From Desulforamulus profundi (GTDB lineage Bacteria; Bacillota_B; Desulfotomaculia; Desulfotomaculales; Desulfotomaculaceae): a DNA stretch of 64,000 nucleotides. This document shows positions 44,455 to 53,412 of the stretch, piece after piece (the first letter of the stretch is position 1; every line of letters starts with the position of its first letter). Under the pieces are notes generated by a model. The model did no database searches. It worked only from the letters and a program-made list of their open reading frames with translations, and was not told the DNA's origin. Both the position numbers and the translations under genes were made by a program. The stretch covers positions 19,401 through 83,400 of the forward strand of contig NZ_AWQQ01000091.1 in the NCBI RefSeq assembly GCF_002607855.1, read 5' to 3'.

Positions 44455-45459
44455 CTATATAGACCGGGGCTTTCTTTTTTGAGTTGTGAAAGATCCCGCC
44501 TTTCCTTTATGTAAACCTTTTTCTCCTGGATTATAAGATGCTTTTTCATCACGTTTATTTTTATTCTTGGTAACTACGGTTGACTTGCCTTTATGTAAAC
44601 CTTTCGCTCCGGGCTTGAAGGATGGCTTTTCATCCCGCGCATTTTTGTTCTTCGCAGTCACAACGTTAACAGTCTTTCTCCGACCTGGTTTTGGAGAGGG
44701 TACATTTACCGCTGCCTGCAGGTCCTTTACATTTAGCTGCAAGCCGGCCAGGGTCATGAGTTCCCTTAGTTCTTGCTTGGTTAAAGGGCGGAATTCTCCG
44801 GGCTTCAGGTTGTCCAGTTCCAGCGGGCCCATGCGGACCCTGCGCAGCCGGAGCACCCTGTGACCGATATGTTCGCACATGCGCCTGACCTGGCGGTTGC
44901 GGCCCTCATGGATGCTGATCTGCAGCAGCGCCCGGTCGTCCTGAATGCCGGCAATCTTTACTTCGGCAGGGGCGGTGGGACCGTCCTCCAACTGCAGCCC
45001 TTTGGTCATGGCCTGAAGTTTTTCCGGCTCCGGCACGCCTTCCACCCGGGCCAAATAGGTTTTCTTGACTTGATGTTTGGGGTGGGTCAGGGCCTGGGTC
45101 AGTTCCCCGTCGTTGGTCAACAGCAGCAGACCTTCGGAATCATAGTCCAGGCGGCCCACGGGATAAACCCTTTGCTCCACTCCCTCCAGCAGGTCGATCA
45201 CCGTTTTGCGTCCCCGCTCGTCACTGAGGGTGGTGACGTAACCCCTGGGTTTATTAAGAAGCAAATAAACCTTTTTTTCCGGCGGCGGGATTGGTTTGCC
45301 GTTTACCTGTATTTTATCTTTGTAGGCATCCACTTTGGTGCCCAGTTCGGTGACCACTTTGCCGTTAACCTTTACCTTGCCGCCGGTAATGAGTTCTTCT
45401 GCGTGCCGCCGGGAAGCCATACCGGCTTTGGCCAGCACTTTTTGCAGTCTTTCTTCCAT
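44455..45459 (-). CDS. rluB: rRNA pseudouridine synthase RluB/RsuA family with repeat tail
   Basis: 334 residues. S4 RNA-binding domain (1-60, LQKVLAKAGMASRRHAEELI), then the RsuA-type pseudouridine synthase domain with the catalytic Asp in YPVGRLDYDSEGLLLLTND and IHEGRNRQVRRMCEHIGH. Residues about 245-334 are an unusual basic tail with two tandem copies of a 27-28 residue unit (KNKNARDEKPSFKPGAKGLH, then KNKNKRDEKASYNPGEKGLH, each ending KGK). Position downstream of spmA/spmB is typical of Firmicutes. Confidence 0.92.
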   Translation of the reverse strand: MEERLQKVLAKAGMASRRHAEELITGGKVKVNGKVVTELGTKVDAYKDKIQVNGKPIPPPEKKVYLLLNKPRGYVTTLSDERGRKTVIDLLEGVEQRVYPVGRLDYDSEGLLLLTNDGELTQALTHPKHQVKKTYLARVEGVPEPEKLQAMTKGLQLEDGPTAPAEVKIAGIQDDRALLQISIHEGRNRQVRRMCEHIGHRVLRLRRVRMGPLELDNLKPGEFRPLTKQELRELMTLAGLQLNVKDLQAAVNVPSPKPGRRKTVNVVTAKNKNARDEKPSFKPGAKGLHKGKSTVVTKNKNKRDEKASYNPGEKGLHKGKAGSFTTQKRKPRSI

Positions 45460-45540
45460 CTCTGTTATGAATCCCTTCTTGTTTTTATTTGCACAAAAAA
45501 ATAACCAGTTCAGTGAATAGCTTTCCCGAGCTGGATGGAA

Positions 45541-46083
45541 CTAAAACATCACGTTACAAATAAGGATGGACGCAATCAGTGTGGTAAAATCCGCCGCCAG
45601 GCCGGAGGCCACGGCATAGCGGTATTTGCGAATGCCCACCGAGCCAAAATACAGGGTCAAAACATAAAAGGTTGTGTCACTGCTGCCCTGCATGGTGGAA
45701 ACCAGCCGGCCGATGAAACTGTCCGGCCCGTGGGTCTTAATGATTTCTGTGGCAATCCCCAGGGCCGCTCCCCCCGACAGGGGGCGCATCACCGCATGGG
45801 GCAGGATGTCGGCGGGGATTCCGATGACGCTTAAAACCGGCCCCAGCCAGGAGGCCAACAGCTCCATGGCTCCGGAGGCCCGAAAGATGCTCACGGCCAC
45901 CAGCATGGCGGTAAGAAAAGGAATTGTCTTGATGGCTGTGGAAAAGCCGGCCTCCGCCCCTTCCACAAAGGTCTCAAAAACCGGTACTTTTTTAATAAAG
46001 GCAATCAGCGGGATGACCAGCAGCATGACCGGAATGGCCCAGCGAGAAATTTGGTTGATTACTTCATACACCGCTATCACCAC
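45541..46083 (-). CDS. spmB: Spore maturation protein B
   Basis: 180 residues, multi-spanning membrane protein of the nucleoside-recognition (Gate) fold. It includes FVEGAEAGFSTAIKTIPFLT, PADILPHAVMRPLSGGAALG and DSFIGRLVSTMQGSSDTTFY. With SpmA it is needed for spore core dehydration in Bacillus and Clostridium. Start overlaps the spmA stop by 7 bases. Confidence 0.95.
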   Translation of the reverse strand: MVIAVYEVINQISRWAIPVMLLVIPLIAFIKKVPVFETFVEGAEAGFSTAIKTIPFLTAMLVAVSIFRASGAMELLASWLGPVLSVIGIPADILPHAVMRPLSGGAALGIATEIIKTHGPDSFIGRLVSTMQGSSDTTFYVLTLYFGSVGIRKYRYAVASGLAADFTTLIASILICNVMF

Positions 46084-46667
46084 CTATTCCGGTACAGGCT
46101 GCGCAGAATCCTGTCCACCAGTATGGCGACAGTCATACCGCAAAGGGTGGCAAATATGGTGGTGCCAACAATTTCCGTGGGATCCTGACTGCCGTACAAT
46201 ACCCGGATCCCGATGATGGTTGTAGGTATAATGGTGATACACCCGGTATTCAGGGCTAAAAAGGTGCACATGGCCTCGGAAGCGGTATCCGGCCGGTGCT
46301 TGTTCAGTTTTTGCAGCTCCTGCATGGCGATCAGCCCCATGGGGGTTGCGGCGTTGCCCAGCCCCAGAATATTGGCGCTGAGGTTCATGACAATGGCCCC
46401 CATGGCAGGGTGGTCCTTGGGCACACTGGGGAACAAAAAACCAGTGACCGGCCTTACCAAACGGGCCAATGCCCTTACCAAACCGGCGGCTTCGGCCAGC
46501 TTCATAATACCAAGCCAGAAGGTGATGATGGCGATTAAGCTGAGGGAAGTTTTCACTGCCACCTGTGCCCCGTCCAAAGCAGCTTTGGTGACCACTTCAA
46601 TATGTCCCTGGGCTGCGGCCACCAGAATGCCAAAAACCATCATGCCTAGCCAAACGTAGTTTACCAA
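46077..46667 (-). CDS. spmA: Spore maturation protein A
   Basis: 196 residues, membrane protein with about five helices. Typical motifs are FWLGIMKLAEAAGLV, LSANILGLGNAATPMGLIAM and FLALNTGCITIIPTTIIGIR. TTG start at 46667 with AAGGGGGGAG upstream. Coupled to spmB. A histidine kinase gene lies directly upstream on the same strand. Confidence 0.95.
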   Translation of the reverse strand: MVNYVWLGMMVFGILVAAAQGHIEVVTKAALDGAQVAVKTSLSLIAIITFWLGIMKLAEAAGLVRALARLVRPVTGFLFPSVPKDHPAMGAIVMNLSANILGLGNAATPMGLIAMQELQKLNKHRPDTASEAMCTFLALNTGCITIIPTTIIGIRVLYGSQDPTEIVGTTIFATLCGMTVAILVDRILRSLYRNRW

Positions 46668-46718
46668 TGTTCTCCCCCCTTGTCCTCCTATCCTGATCTT
46701 ATGAGGGGGGTTGGCCAA

Positions 46719-48464
46719 TTAGAACTGTTGATCCACCGGCAGGTAGATGGAGAAACGGGTTCCTTCTCCCAGCTTGCTGTCCACTTCAATACGTCCCCTG
46801 TGCCGGTCCACAATGGTATAAGAAATGGACAGGCCCAGGCCGGTGCCTTTATCCTTGGTGGTAAAGAAAGGGGTTCCCAGCTTATCCAGGTTTTCGGGAG
46901 AGATTCCCGGGCCGTCATCTATAACAGACAGGCAAATTTCTTTCTCCTCCTTATGATGACTGGTGGCCAGTATTATAGTACCCCGCAGGTCCATTGCCTG
47001 CAGCGCATTTTGACACAAGTTAAGCAGCACTTGTTTAATTTGATCCCTGTCAATGATAATGGGCGGCAGGTCTTCCTGTAAATCGGTTTTAAGTTTAACA
47101 CCCCGAAGAAAGGCCTGGGACTCAAAAATTCGGGCAAAACTGGTGATGAGTTCATTGAGTGAACATTGCTGCATGGCGGGAGGTTTTGGCCTGGCCAGTT
47201 GAAGAAAGTTATTGATGAAACTGTCTGCCTGGTCAATCTCCTGAATCATAATTTCCATGTATTCCTTAAATGTACTGTTTATTTGCCCTATTTTCTCACT
47301 CATTAATTGGGCAAAACCCCTGACCGAAGCAAGGGGATTTCGTATTTCATGGGCCATACCGGCGGCCATCTGACCCACCACCGCCAGTTTCTCCTGCTCC
47401 CTGATGCGGGCTTCCTGACGGCGCAATTCGGTGACATCGGTATAGATGCCGATGGCGCCGGCAACCGCATCGTTTTCATCCCGAAGCAGGCTTGTATTCA
47501 CCAGCAGGAATTTATCATGCTGGTCATTTTTGCACTTGCACTCAATGTTCGTAAAAGGCTTGGCTTCGCGAATGGTCCGCAGCAGCAGGAGTTCCAACCG
47601 CCGGCAGCGGCTTTCGTCCAGGCAGTTAAAATTCTCCCCGCCGATTTCGCTGGCCTGCAGGTTCCAGATTCTCTCGGCGGCTTTATTAAAAAAAGTGACG
47701 GTCCCCTCTTTATTCAAGATGACAACTCCCTGGGATATGGCATTAAAAATAATGTCCCTTTGCTGCATCAGCTGCCTCAGTATCTTCTTGAATTCCTGCA
47801 GTTGCCTCTCCATTTGGGTCTGCTTCAGGGCCGCTTCCACGGCTTTAGCTGCCGCCACTGTTAAACTGAAGGTATAAGGACTTTCCAAACCACAGGGAAT
47901 GTTCACCTTGATAACTGCCAAAATTTTGCCGTCATCACCCAGGATGGGGGCACCCACACTGGTCCATTTATGAAAGAGCTTGCTATAATGCTCCGCCCCG
48001 ATAACAGCCAAAGGCTTACCGATGGCCAAAACAGACCCAATCCCGTTATTCCCTATATATTTTTCATCAAAGCAAACACCCGGGTATAGAGGCAGGTTAC
48101 AAACGGTATTTTCCGAAGCTCTATCGCTGTAAACCTCCATAATGTACCCTTCTTGATCGGCCACAGCTATAAAATAAACATTACTGTGGGTGCTTAACGT
48201 TCTTTTGATGGTCTCAATATGTGACTGCAAAAGGTTCAGTATTTCACGCATTCTGGATTTTCTGTATTGAAGTTCTTCTTCGGATAAACATTTGATTTGC
48301 AGCTTAAAAGGGTTTACCCCGCAGGCAGCACACCGCTGCCAGGCACTGTAGGTCTCGCTAAAGAGTTTTTCTCCATCGATGGGCTGCCCACTGATCAACT
48401 TTTTCCACCTTATGTAAAGTCGAGATTGGTTTAAGTGGGGAACCGAAATGATTCGATCGATCAC
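46719..48464 (-). CDS. Sensor histidine kinase with AcoR-like GAF and PAS domains
   Basis: 581 residues, no membrane helix, so cytosolic. Residues 1-205 resemble the N-terminal part of AcoR/DhaR-type activators (SETYSAWQRCAACGVNPF, then a GAF domain with GNNGIGSVLAIGKPLAVIGA). Residues about 225-345 form a PAS domain (NAISQGVVILNKEGTVTFFN). HisKA has the phospho-His in GMAHEIRNPLASVRGFAQL, and the HATPase has NALQAM, DDGPGISPENLDKLGTPFF and GTGLGLSI. GTG at 48464 has GGAGG at good spacing. Ahead of spmA/spmB, so a phosphorelay kinase for Spo0A is a candidate role. Confidence 0.9.
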   Translation of the reverse strand: MIDRIISVPHLNQSRLYIRWKKLISGQPIDGEKLFSETYSAWQRCAACGVNPFKLQIKCLSEEELQYRKSRMREILNLLQSHIETIKRTLSTHSNVYFIAVADQEGYIMEVYSDRASENTVCNLPLYPGVCFDEKYIGNNGIGSVLAIGKPLAVIGAEHYSKLFHKWTSVGAPILGDDGKILAVIKVNIPCGLESPYTFSLTVAAAKAVEAALKQTQMERQLQEFKKILRQLMQQRDIIFNAISQGVVILNKEGTVTFFNKAAERIWNLQASEIGGENFNCLDESRCRRLELLLLRTIREAKPFTNIECKCKNDQHDKFLLVNTSLLRDENDAVAGAIGIYTDVTELRRQEARIREQEKLAVVGQMAAGMAHEIRNPLASVRGFAQLMSEKIGQINSTFKEYMEIMIQEIDQADSFINNFLQLARPKPPAMQQCSLNELITSFARIFESQAFLRGVKLKTDLQEDLPPIIIDRDQIKQVLLNLCQNALQAMDLRGTIILATSHHKEEKEICLSVIDDGPGISPENLDKLGTPFFTTKDKGTGLGLSISYTIVDRHRGRIEVDSKLGEGTRFSIYLPVDQQF

Positions 48465-48542
48465 AATCATTACCTCCCTTCTAAAGCAGAGACAATTGTT
48501 GTTTCGCCATAAAAGATCATATCCCTCTAAAAAACGGCAAAT

Positions 48543-48566
48543 AAAAAGTGGGTTGCCCCACTTTTT
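48543..48566 (-). terminator. Terminator after gerW
   Basis: Stem AAAAAGTGGG/CCCACTTTTT with a short loop and T run, just beyond the gerW stop; symmetric. Confidence 0.85.
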
Positions 48567-48573
48567 ACATTCT

Positions 48574-49003
48574 TCAAATCACCGGCTGTGTAGGACCGGC
48601 GGTTCCCGCGTTTTTGCCCCCTCTGTTAAACATGCCCTGTATTTGATTCAGCATTTGCGGAGCCGCGTCAATCAGGCGGTCAAACAGAGCATGGCTGTCG
48701 TCCACAGGCAGCAGGCGGATTTGACCGTTGCCAACCACCAGGAAGCCCATCGGCTGTACCGATACCCCCGCACCACTGCCACCCCCGAAGCGACCCGGTT
48801 GCCTCTCCTTGGTTTTTACCATTGTTTCCTACGGCATATTCGCCCCCCCCGGCAGCAAAACCACAGGCAACCCTGGATACAGGTATAATTACACTGCCAT
48901 CAGGGGTTTCTACGGGGTCTCCAACCACTGTATTGACGTCAACCATTTCTTTAATGCTTTCCATGGCAGTTTTCATGAGTCCTTCTATGGGATGTTCTGC
49001 CAA
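48574..49003 (-). CDS. gerW: GerW/YtfJ family spore protein (frameshifted)
   Basis: About 143 residues after repair. N-terminal half: EGLMKTAMESIKEMVDVNTV, then VIIPVSRVACGFAAGGGEY. The frame is lost near 48811-48830; the second frame gives GRFGGGSGAGVSVQPMGFLV and IRLLPVDDSHALFDRLIDAA. GerW is a forespore protein required for germination in some conditions. TTG start with GGGGGGTGAA upstream. It follows the DUF2953 gene, a gene order usual in Bacillus and Clostridia. Confidence 0.9.
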
Positions 49004-49640
49004 GAATATTCACCCCCCGTCTGTTTACCTTTTTCTTCATTATTCTGATACCCGTAATCATAATATTGCCAATACGAATTTTAAATATGCAGTCTAAAGA
49101 AGTTGAAAAGCCTTCTTTTTTAAAGTTTGGTTCCACCAGGAGTTCCGGCCGGATGCCATTGGGAGCAATTTTTCTATAAAAGGTGGCAGTAAGGTTGCCC
49201 ATCAGGCCCCAGGCCAGCCCGGACAACATGCCTGTGGCTGCGGCGTCCGGCGTGCCGATGCTGACACGCCACTGAAATCGTTCCATGATTAAATGGCGCA
49301 ATAAATACTCGATATCCTCCCAGACGGCCCGCAGCCAAGGCAACCAGTCACGGATTTTATCAAGAAGCTGTTTTAAATCATAGGTATATTCATTCCCCCT
49401 GCCCATAATTTCCCTGGAATTGTCGCCGCCTGTTTCCAGTTCCGTGCGTGTGGTCAAAGAAAACCCCGATAACTTCTGCTGCAGGATCAGGACGGGGACT
49501 TCGATTTTATAGTTAATTAAACCCCAAAGAAAAAATTCCAGACTAACGGTATCATCCTCTTGGAAGCGAAAAAATTTAAAGTGAATTTTAATATAGGAAA
49601 AGAAGACCAAAGCCAGTAACAGTCCTATACCCGCCAGCAC
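48951..49640 (-). CDS. DUF2953 domain protein
   Basis: 229 residues as read. N-terminal membrane helix (about 1-20), then a soluble domain with LWGLINYKIEVPVLIL, LIMERFQWRVSIGTPDAAAT and GLAWGLMGNLTATF, typical of DUF2953, the usual neighbour of gerW and scpB. The frame overlaps gerW by 53 bases, so the true end may be earlier or later because of an indel in the A-rich stretch around 49025. The start is uncertain (GTG at 49640 lacks a close RBS). Confidence 0.8.
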   Translation of the reverse strand: MLAGIGLLLALVFFSYIKIHFKFFRFQEDDTVSLEFFLWGLINYKIEVPVLILQQKLSGFSLTTRTELETGGDNSREIMGRGNEYTYDLKQLLDKIRDWLPWLRAVWEDIEYLLRHLIMERFQWRVSIGTPDAAATGMLSGLAWGLMGNLTATFYRKIAPNGIRPELLVEPNFKKEGFSTSLDCIFKIRIGNIMITGIRIMKKKVNRRGVNILGRTSHRRTHENCHGKH

Positions 49641-49697
49641 AACAATGGTTAACAGACTTTGGTCACTCCTTTCTTAGCCTCATCCTGCTTTTCTATG

Positions 49698-49790
49698 GGG
49701 TCCAGTCTCTTGTGTATTTCTCTGTGGTCCTGTTGTTAGTCTTATAGGTTGGTCTATGGGGTCAAGTTATAATAACTAACAACTGGACCC
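49698..49790. repeat. Hairpin repeat, copy B
   Basis: Outer ends GGGTCCAGT (49698-49706) and ACTGGACCC (49782-49790), inner pair TTGTTAGT (49733-49740) and ACTAACAA (49775-49782). The interior word ATGGGGTCAAGTTA resembles ATGGGTCTAGTTA of copy A. It fills the gap between the DUF2953 gene and the Gmad2 lipoprotein gene. Confidence 0.5.
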
Positions 49791-49828
49791 AACAGGAATG
49801 CCCCAAAGGCAATCAACTGCCTTTACGC

Positions 49829-50698
49829 TCAGGGCGCTCCGATGGGTTCCGGTTCTCCGGTGGTGTTGGGCAGAAGGGTTACCGGGACGGATACTGTGTC
49901 TTTCTCAACACCGCCGTCACCGGTAACAAAGGCTTCTACGGTACCTTTTTCCGGATTCGGGGGTGAGCTGAAGCTCATGGTGGTACTAAACTTGCTGCCG
50001 TTCATTTGTACAGGCTTTTCGGCCAGGGTTAATCCACCGGTATCTTTAAGACGTATTCTGATGGTCCCTGCCACCCCGCTGGCAGTTCCTGATACCTGCA
50101 TGGGACTTCTAACCTGTTCCCCGGGTCTGGGAGTATCCAACTTTAAACCCTTTTCCACAGCGGTGTTGTCCTCTCTCCGGGGAGGAGCCGGCGGCGCGGG
50201 GGGAGCGGCAGGTGTGCGGGCCTGGGGAGCCTCCCGTTCAATCTCAAATCCCAGGGCTTTAACAGGTCTGTCAATGGTAAATGCTGCCACAACCGGTTTC
50301 TCCAGATCGGGTTTTTCGCCCGTGGGTAAATCAGGGACGGCCGGCAGGTACTTCAGTCTTACATTGATCCAGTCAAAGTCATTGGCCGGCACCCGGCGTT
50401 CAATTTCTGTAATTTGTATGCCGCTGCCCACCGGCAGGTTTTTCTGACTGACAATGACATAGTTCCTGCCATTGACCGACGTCCAGGTGGCAAAATGCTT
50501 ATCCTTCAGCGTTCTGGCCAATGCTTGAACAATCTCCGGGGCCTTGTCATAATCAATGGTTTCAAAGGTGATCCGGGAAACATCCGGCACAACAATGGTC
50601 CTGGGTTCCGGTTTCGGTTCGGGTTTTCTCGCCGGAGCACAACCCAGCGGAATCATGACAAGCAAAATAAGACAGAAGAACCATAGAATTTTTCGCAT
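49829..50698 (-). CDS. Lipoprotein with C-terminal Gmad2 domain
   Basis: 289 residues. Signal peptide and lipobox MIPLGCAP, with Cys about residue 20. A first outside domain (about 35-155) contains FETIDYDKAPEIVQALA and NYVIVSQKNLPVGSGIQITE, which recalls PrcB-like or GerMN-adjacent modules. A Pro/Ala linker follows, then a Gmad2 immunoglobulin-like domain (about 190-280, LDTPRPGEQVRSPMQVSGTA). Gmad2 is associated with spore germination and sporulation proteins. ATG with GGAGGAAT upstream. Confidence 0.82.
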   Translation of the reverse strand: MRKILWFFCLILLVMIPLGCAPARKPEPKPEPRTIVVPDVSRITFETIDYDKAPEIVQALARTLKDKHFATWTSVNGRNYVIVSQKNLPVGSGIQITEIERRVPANDFDWINVRLKYLPAVPDLPTGEKPDLEKPVVAAFTIDRPVKALGFEIEREAPQARTPAAPPAPPAPPRREDNTAVEKGLKLDTPRPGEQVRSPMQVSGTASGVAGTIRIRLKDTGGLTLAEKPVQMNGSKFSTTMSFSSPPNPEKGTVEAFVTGDGGVEKDTVSVPVTLLPNTTGEPEPIGAP

Positions 50699-50852
50699 CG
50701 TTATTCCTCCAAAAAGGTATTATGAAAATTAAAAGTAAATATACTTTGATTAATATTTTTAGCAATTTTTGGAGAAATATGCGTATTTCGGTATATAAGA
50801 ACTGTTTTTATGATATGATTTTTGCATAAAACCACGACAGGAGGTGCCATCG

Positions 50853-51083
50853 GTGGTATCGACAATCGGCCTGGTTATCCTGATACTGGGTCTCCTGGGG
50901 GCCGCAGGTATGCTTGTGCTGGCTGCCAGGTCAATGCGGCCGGTCTATCATGTAAAGTGCCAACGATGCGGCCACACCACACAAATACCCCGGGAGGCCG
51001 GTGAATACGCCTGCCCTGGCTGCGGCGTCCCCCTGGCCAAAGTAACGAAAGAAAATAAGGCGTCCGAGCAGGATCACCCGTGA
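50853..51083 (+). CDS. Small membrane protein with zinc ribbon, 76 aa
   Basis: One N-terminal membrane helix (about 4-26) followed by a cytosolic zinc ribbon with CQRCGHTTQIP and CPGCGVPLAKV, two CxxC pairs 16 residues apart. GTG at 50853 with ACAGGAGG upstream. Convergent with scpB, leaving 4 bases between the stops. No specific family name recalled. Confidence 0.72.
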   Translation: MVSTIGLVILILGLLGAAGMLVLAARSMRPVYHVKCQRCGHTTQIPREAGEYACPGCGVPLAKVTKENKASEQDHP

Positions 51084-51087
51084 CGCC

Positions 51088-51636
51088 TTAGGATTCTGTA
51101 TCCTCTATGTTTTCCACCAGAAAGTCTTCCAACGAGGGAAGATCGGATAAATTTTTTAAACCAAAATATTTTAAGAAATCCAGGGTGGTGCCGTAGAGAA
51201 CCGGCCGGCCGGGTCCTTCCCGCCTGCCCTTCTCCTCGATCAAGTTTCTCTCCAGCAATGTGCTGAGGGGTGAATCCACTTTTACTCCCCGGATGAGCTC
51301 TAACTCCGTTCTGGTGATGGGCTGCCGGTAAGCGATAATGGCCAGGGTTTCCACCGCCGCCCGGGACAAGCCGGTGCCGCTTCTCCTGTAAAGCCTTTCG
51401 ATATAAGGGGCATATTCAGGCCGGGTACACATTTGCCAGGTATCCGCCGCTTCAACCAACTTGAGCCCGCCGGGCCTTTCTTCATAATCCCCGGCCAGTT
51501 CCCGGAGCAGTTCCAGGGCATCTGCCACATCCACTTCTGCGATACGGGCCAGGGCTTGCACCGAAAGGGGCTCACTGGCCACAAAGAGCAATGCCTCCAA
51601 AGCCGCTTTTGTTTGATCCCTAAATAATACAGCCAA
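51088..51636 (-). CDS. scpB: Segregation and condensation protein B
   Basis: Winged-helix partner of ScpA in the SMC condensin; 182 residues. AALEALLFVASEPLSVQALA at the start and VETLAIIAYRQPITRTELEL with GRREGPGRPVLYGTTLDFL near the end are diagnostic. Two bases separate it from scpA, so the pair is co-translated. Confidence 0.96.
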   Translation of the reverse strand: MAVLFRDQTKAALEALLFVASEPLSVQALARIAEVDVADALELLRELAGDYEERPGGLKLVEAADTWQMCTRPEYAPYIERLYRRSGTGLSRAAVETLAIIAYRQPITRTELELIRGVKVDSPLSTLLERNLIEEKGRREGPGRPVLYGTTLDFLKYFGLKNLSDLPSLEDFLVENIEDTES

Positions 51637-51638
51637 CC

Positions 51639-52391
51639 CTAAGCCTCCTCAGTTAAATCCTGAGCTCGACGCAAGATGGTTATTTCACCAAAGGTCTCAG
51701 TTTGTATGGCCGTGATTTGACCGGATTTTAACAGTTCCAGTACAGCCAAAAAGGTTACAATGATTTCCGTCCGCTCGCCTCTTTCATTGAAAAGCCTGGA
51801 GAAAGGCATTCCTTGCGGGTACAAGAGAAGCATGGCCATTAATTGGCGCATTTTCTCGGGAACCTGAATTTCTTCCCGGGTGATTTCCTCGGGAATGAAA
51901 AGACCGGCTCCGGCCCGTTGAAGGGCCTGCCGCAGGGACTGCAGCAGCGTTTCCATAGTAATCCCACCCAGGGGGTCCTGGGGCTTAAACAAATGTTGAT
52001 ATAGTTCAATGGAATTATTCCTGGTATAAACTTTGCCGGCCTGCTTCTCCCGGTCCTTCAGGTAGGAAGCCACTTCCTTAAACTTGCGGTATTCCAAAAG
52101 TCTTTGCACCAATTCTTCCCTTGGGTCCGGCCCCTCTTCCGCCGCTTCCTGTTTCCCGGAGGAACGGGGCAGCAGCATTCTGGCTTTTATGGACACCAGG
52201 GTAGCTGCCATTACTAAAAATTCACTGGCCACGTCCATATCCAGTCCCTGCATTTGTTCGATATAAGCCAGGTATTGGGATGTGATTTGGGCAATGGGAA
52301 TATCGTAAATATTGATTTGGTCTTTGTCAATTAAGTGCAGCAGCAGGTCCAGGGGACCCTCGAAGGCGGAGAGCTTGACTTCGTAAGACAA
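51639..52391 (-). CDS. scpA: Segregation and condensation protein A
   Basis: Kleisin subunit of the SMC-ScpAB condensin; 250 residues. N-terminal FEGPLDLLLHLIDKDQINIY is diagnostic, with EFLVMAATLVSIKARMLLP following and a C-terminal winged helix (VTFLAVLELLKSGQITAIQT). Follows trpS by 13 bases. Confidence 0.97.
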   Translation of the reverse strand: MSYEVKLSAFEGPLDLLLHLIDKDQINIYDIPIAQITSQYLAYIEQMQGLDMDVASEFLVMAATLVSIKARMLLPRSSGKQEAAEEGPDPREELVQRLLEYRKFKEVASYLKDREKQAGKVYTRNNSIELYQHLFKPQDPLGGITMETLLQSLRQALQRAGAGLFIPEEITREEIQVPEKMRQLMAMLLLYPQGMPFSRLFNERGERTEIIVTFLAVLELLKSGQITAIQTETFGEITILRRAQDLTEEA

Positions 52392-52404
52392 CGATGATCA
52401 CCTG

Positions 52405-53394
52405 CTAGCCAAAAATCGCTTGCCTGACCTCTTCCATGGTTTTCCTGGCCACGGCCCTGGCCTTTGCTTCGCCGTCCCTTAAAACTTCTTCGATATAGCC
52501 CCGTTTGCTCAGGATCTCCTGCCGGCGTTCACGTACGGCTGCAGACTGCAGCTCCAGGGAACCGGCCAGCTGCTTCTTACAGGCTACGCAGCCGATGCGG
52601 CCACCCCGGCATTCCACTTCAATGCCTTCCAGCAGATCGGGGTTGTAGATGCGATGAAACTTGTGAACCACACACACCTCCGGATTCCCCGGGTCGGTCT
52701 TGCGGATGCGGGCCGGGTCGGTAACCATCAGGTTGACGTTTTTCTTAATTTCTTCGGGGTCGGCCCCGATGGAAATATAGTTGTGATAGCTCTTGCTCAT
52801 TTTAGCCCCGTCAATGCCGGGTAAGGAAGCCACTTCCTTTTTCACGATGCCCTGCGGTTCCGGAAAGACCGGCTTAAACAAGTGATTAAACCGCCGGGCC
52901 ACTTCACGGGTTAATTCAACATGGGGCAGTTGGTCTTCTCCCACCGGCACAGCGGTGGCCTTGTAAATCAAGATATCCGCCGCCTGCAGCAAAGGATAAC
53001 CCAGGAACCCGTAGGTGTTGATGTCTTTTCCCATTTCCCCCAGTTTTTGAATTTGATCCTTGTAGGTGGGAACCCGTTCCAGCCAGGACAGGGGGGTGAC
53101 CATGGAAAACATCAAATGCAATTCGGCATGTTCCATAATTTTTGATTGACGGAATATAGCGCTTCTATCGGGGTCCAGACCGGTAGCCAACCAGTCCGCT
53201 ACCATGTCCAACGTGTTTTGCTCAATCTCCTTTGCCTCTTCCCAACCGGTCGTAATGGCATGCCAGTCGGCCACCATGAAAAAACAATTGTACTCATCCT
53301 GCAAGCGAGCCCAGTTGCTTAATAAATTCTCGTGGCCCAAATGCAGTCGGCCGGTGGGCCTCATCCCACTTAAAATTGTTCCTTTGACAGCCAT
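52405..53394 (-). CDS. trpS: Tryptophan--tRNA ligase
   Basis: Class I aminoacyl-tRNA synthetase, 329 residues. GMRPTGRLHLGHENLLSNW carries the HIGH-type motif (HLGH) and GIDGAKMSKSYHNYI carries KMSKS. A CxxC pair in GCVACKKQLA is unusual for short TrpRS forms and may bind metal. ATG with AAGGAGAT upstream. No T-box leader is present; it lies 18 bases after the M50 protease gene. Confidence 0.96.
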   Translation of the reverse strand: MAVKGTILSGMRPTGRLHLGHENLLSNWARLQDEYNCFFMVADWHAITTGWEEAKEIEQNTLDMVADWLATGLDPDRSAIFRQSKIMEHAELHLMFSMVTPLSWLERVPTYKDQIQKLGEMGKDINTYGFLGYPLLQAADILIYKATAVPVGEDQLPHVELTREVARRFNHLFKPVFPEPQGIVKKEVASLPGIDGAKMSKSYHNYISIGADPEEIKKNVNLMVTDPARIRKTDPGNPEVCVVHKFHRIYNPDLLEGIEVECRGGRIGCVACKKQLAGSLELQSAAVRERRQEILSKRGYIEEVLRDGEAKARAVARKTMEEVRQAIFG

Positions 53395-53412
53395 ATCGAT
53401 ATCTCCTTTAAC

